From Martinezella lusitana (GTDB lineage: Bacteria; Pseudomonadota; Alphaproteobacteria; Rhizobiales; Rhizobiaceae), in the NCBI RefSeq assembly GCF_010668395.1, contig NZ_WUEY01000002.1:186001-250000 (forward strand): a DNA stretch of 64,000 nucleotides. Reading direction: 5' to 3'. The notes beneath the pieces were generated by a model. The model was not told the DNA's origin and did no database searches. It worked only from the letters and a program-made list of their open reading frames with translations. How positions within the stretch are numbered: position 1 is the first letter of the stretch; each line of letters begins with the position of its first letter. Positions 62,881 to 64,000 of the stretch are shown here, piece after piece. The position numbers were made by a program, and so were the translations under genes.

Positions 62881-63347
62881 AAACAGCTTTCTTTTTCTTC
62901 CGCCAGATGCGGAAAAAATCGGCAATTGCATGCAGGCTGGTGGATGCAGCCGCAACAAATGTCACCCGGCGAGGGTTGCGCGACTGGTTGCACCCAAACA
63001 GATGTCACAGTTGCTAGATGCGACCGAAATGCGGGCGCCGCCGGCGATAGCCTCGCAAGGGATCGGCCCCATGGCGCCCCAATCGACGTTTCGGTCGCGC
63101 TGAGAAGCTTGCTCCGCAGTATCGTTGGATACGGCGAGGATCGGATCCAAACTATGAGACAACTTGGATTCGCGAGGACCGGGAATTGAAATCGGGCCAG
63201 CCGAGCTTGAGCCTATCGACCTAATTCACGACTTGTAAAAGTACGATTTCGATGATTGGATTGCTGCCGGTTCGGATAAATGTCCGAGTACGACCAAGAC
63301 GTTGACAGCATAACAGTAACGCTGGATTGTCCGAGTTGGAGTGTGCG
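62881..63347. other. Intergenic region with repeated motifs, possibly an insertion-sequence remnant
   Basis: About 470 bp with no convincing gene. ATGTCAC occurs twice (about 62958 and 63003), each next to a GTTGC or GCAAC element. GCGACCGAAA at 63020-63029 is repeated inverted as TTTCGGTCGC at 63089-63098. Such paired short motifs are common at the ends of transposable elements, but no transposase fragment could be read. Confidence 0.35.
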
Positions 63348-63611
63348 ATGAAGCGTCTGATATTAGCGGTATCGCTGAGCGCCGTTCTTGCGTCCTGTCA
63401 GGCTGGCGGTGCTGCGCTGAAGCCCATTCCAGGAAGTATTACCTATGGTGGGCAGCCGACACAGCGTCTGATGAAATCGCCTATCGGCAGTTTGGTTCCC
63501 CATGACTTTACAGATCAATGGGGCGAGCGCGTTCGAGAGACATACATATTGCAACCGGACCGAAGCTTGAAACTGGTGGATCGAGTTTACCTAGACGATC
63601 CGCCTGGCTGA
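63348..63611 (+). CDS. Small lipoprotein, function unknown
   Basis: 87 residues. The N-terminus M-K-R-L-I-L-A-V-S-L-S-A-V-L-A-S-C is a lipoprotein signal with the lipobox ending L-A-S-C. ATG 63348 follows GGAG; an earlier ATG at 63327 would add seven residues before the signal. The rest is hydrophilic and not recognised. Outer-membrane anchoring is likely as there is no Asp after the Cys. Confidence 0.75.
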   Translation: MKRLILAVSLSAVLASCQAGGAALKPIPGSITYGGQPTQRLMKSPIGSLVPHDFTDQWGERVRETYILQPDRSLKLVDRVYLDDPPG

Positions 63612-63780
63612 TTGGCGGCGGCAGACCTTGGCGAACAAGGCTCCCCAAATTCTTATCTTTAGAGTGCGCATTGGAGCTTAGTCGTCGATAGCCATGGTCT
63701 CCATATGTGAGATGGCAGCTCTCAGCTGTCCGGATCCCAGCAGGCCGGATAAGCTCGCGATTGGCGCCGATTTCGACAGG

Positions 63781-64000
63781 CTATAGGCCGCTGACCGCCA
63801 CCTGCCGTAACTGTTCGAACCGAGCAATGCTTTCCGACAAATGCGTTCGCATCGTGCTGCGAGCCGCAGCCTCATCTTTGTTTCGGATCGCCTCGAATAT
63901 CGCGCGATGTTCCCGAGTCATACGAGCAGTGTGGACCCCGCGCTCCTCCTCTGACAGCAGATCAAGGCGAGCCCACTGGCGGGGGATCATCGCGCTTTCG
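63781..64000 (-). CDS. GntR-family regulator, FCD domain (C-terminal part; start lies beyond the window)
   Basis: The frame is open to the right edge and ends at 63781. The visible 72 residues end an FCD (FadR C-terminal) domain: E-H-R-A-I-F-E-A-I-R-N-K-D-E-A-A-A-R-S-T-M-R-T-H-L is the final helix pair with its metal-binding His. The DNA-binding part is outside the window, so the target cannot be guessed. Confidence 0.85.
   Translation of the reverse strand, partial: ESAMIPRQWARLDLLSEEERGVHTARMTREHRAIFEAIRNKDEAAARSTMRTHLSESIARFEQLRQVAVSGL

Overview
The window reads as accessory DNA of an alphaproteobacterium of the Rhizobiaceae (Rhizobium/Agrobacterium/Ensifer type). The evidence is high GC, dense operons with start/stop overlaps, many ABC importers each paired with a catabolic set and its own regulator, and close resemblance of several products to rhizobial or enterobacterial proteins recalled from memory. 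No rRNA, tRNA, CRISPR array, intact insertion sequence or replication origin was seen.

Region 1 (1-6101): the end of a dihydroxyacetone kinase pair (dhaK partial, dhaL), a shared terminator, then an old-yellow-enzyme/FAD oxidoreductase resembling N-methylproline (stachydrine) demethylase, a DMT-family transporter and a divergent LysR regulator. A CdhR-like GATase/AraC regulator follows.

Region 2 (6208-24748): a quaternary-ammonium island. cdhC, a cdhA-cdhB fusion, an acyl-CoA dehydrogenase, an NDP-forming acyl-CoA ligase and caiD lie in one tight operon. Together they could take gamma-butyrobetaine or crotonobetaine through CoA thioesters to carnitine, then to dehydrocarnitine, betainyl-CoA and glycine betaine. 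A complete peptide-type (Dpp-like) ABC importer follows, then a carrier-remnant/thioesterase hydrolase, an XRE regulator, a second Tat-exported binding protein paralogous to the first, a CocE-like hydrolase and an HSL-type esterase.

Region 3 (24869-32449): a 40-residue secreted peptide, a cupin, then a ribitol operon (AraC regulator, binding protein, one-domain ATPase, permease, ribitol dehydrogenase, ribulokinase).

Region 4 (32450-36175): a scarred segment. It has two copies of a small membrane-protein gene in diverged direct repeats, a truncated and frameshifted class D beta-lactamase pseudogene between them, a DUF983 gene and a MocR regulator.

Region 5 (36502-51899): cydDCABX for cytochrome bd oxidase, a universal stress protein, an ArsB/NhaD-like permease, a TetR/reductase pair with a clear operator, a diguanylate cyclase, a Zn/Cd/Pb P-type ATPase behind a textbook MerR-type promoter, and an AraC regulator.

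Region 6 (52019-64000): an FAD monooxygenase with a small coupled partner, then an eight-gene minus-strand operon (three flavin monooxygenases, GNAT acetyltransferase, M20 deacetylase, fused permease/ATPase, two amino-acid binding proteins). Its content matches the N-acetylation/oxidation/deacetylation route for S-alkyl-cysteine sulfur salvage. A lipoprotein and the end of a GntR/FCD regulator close the window.
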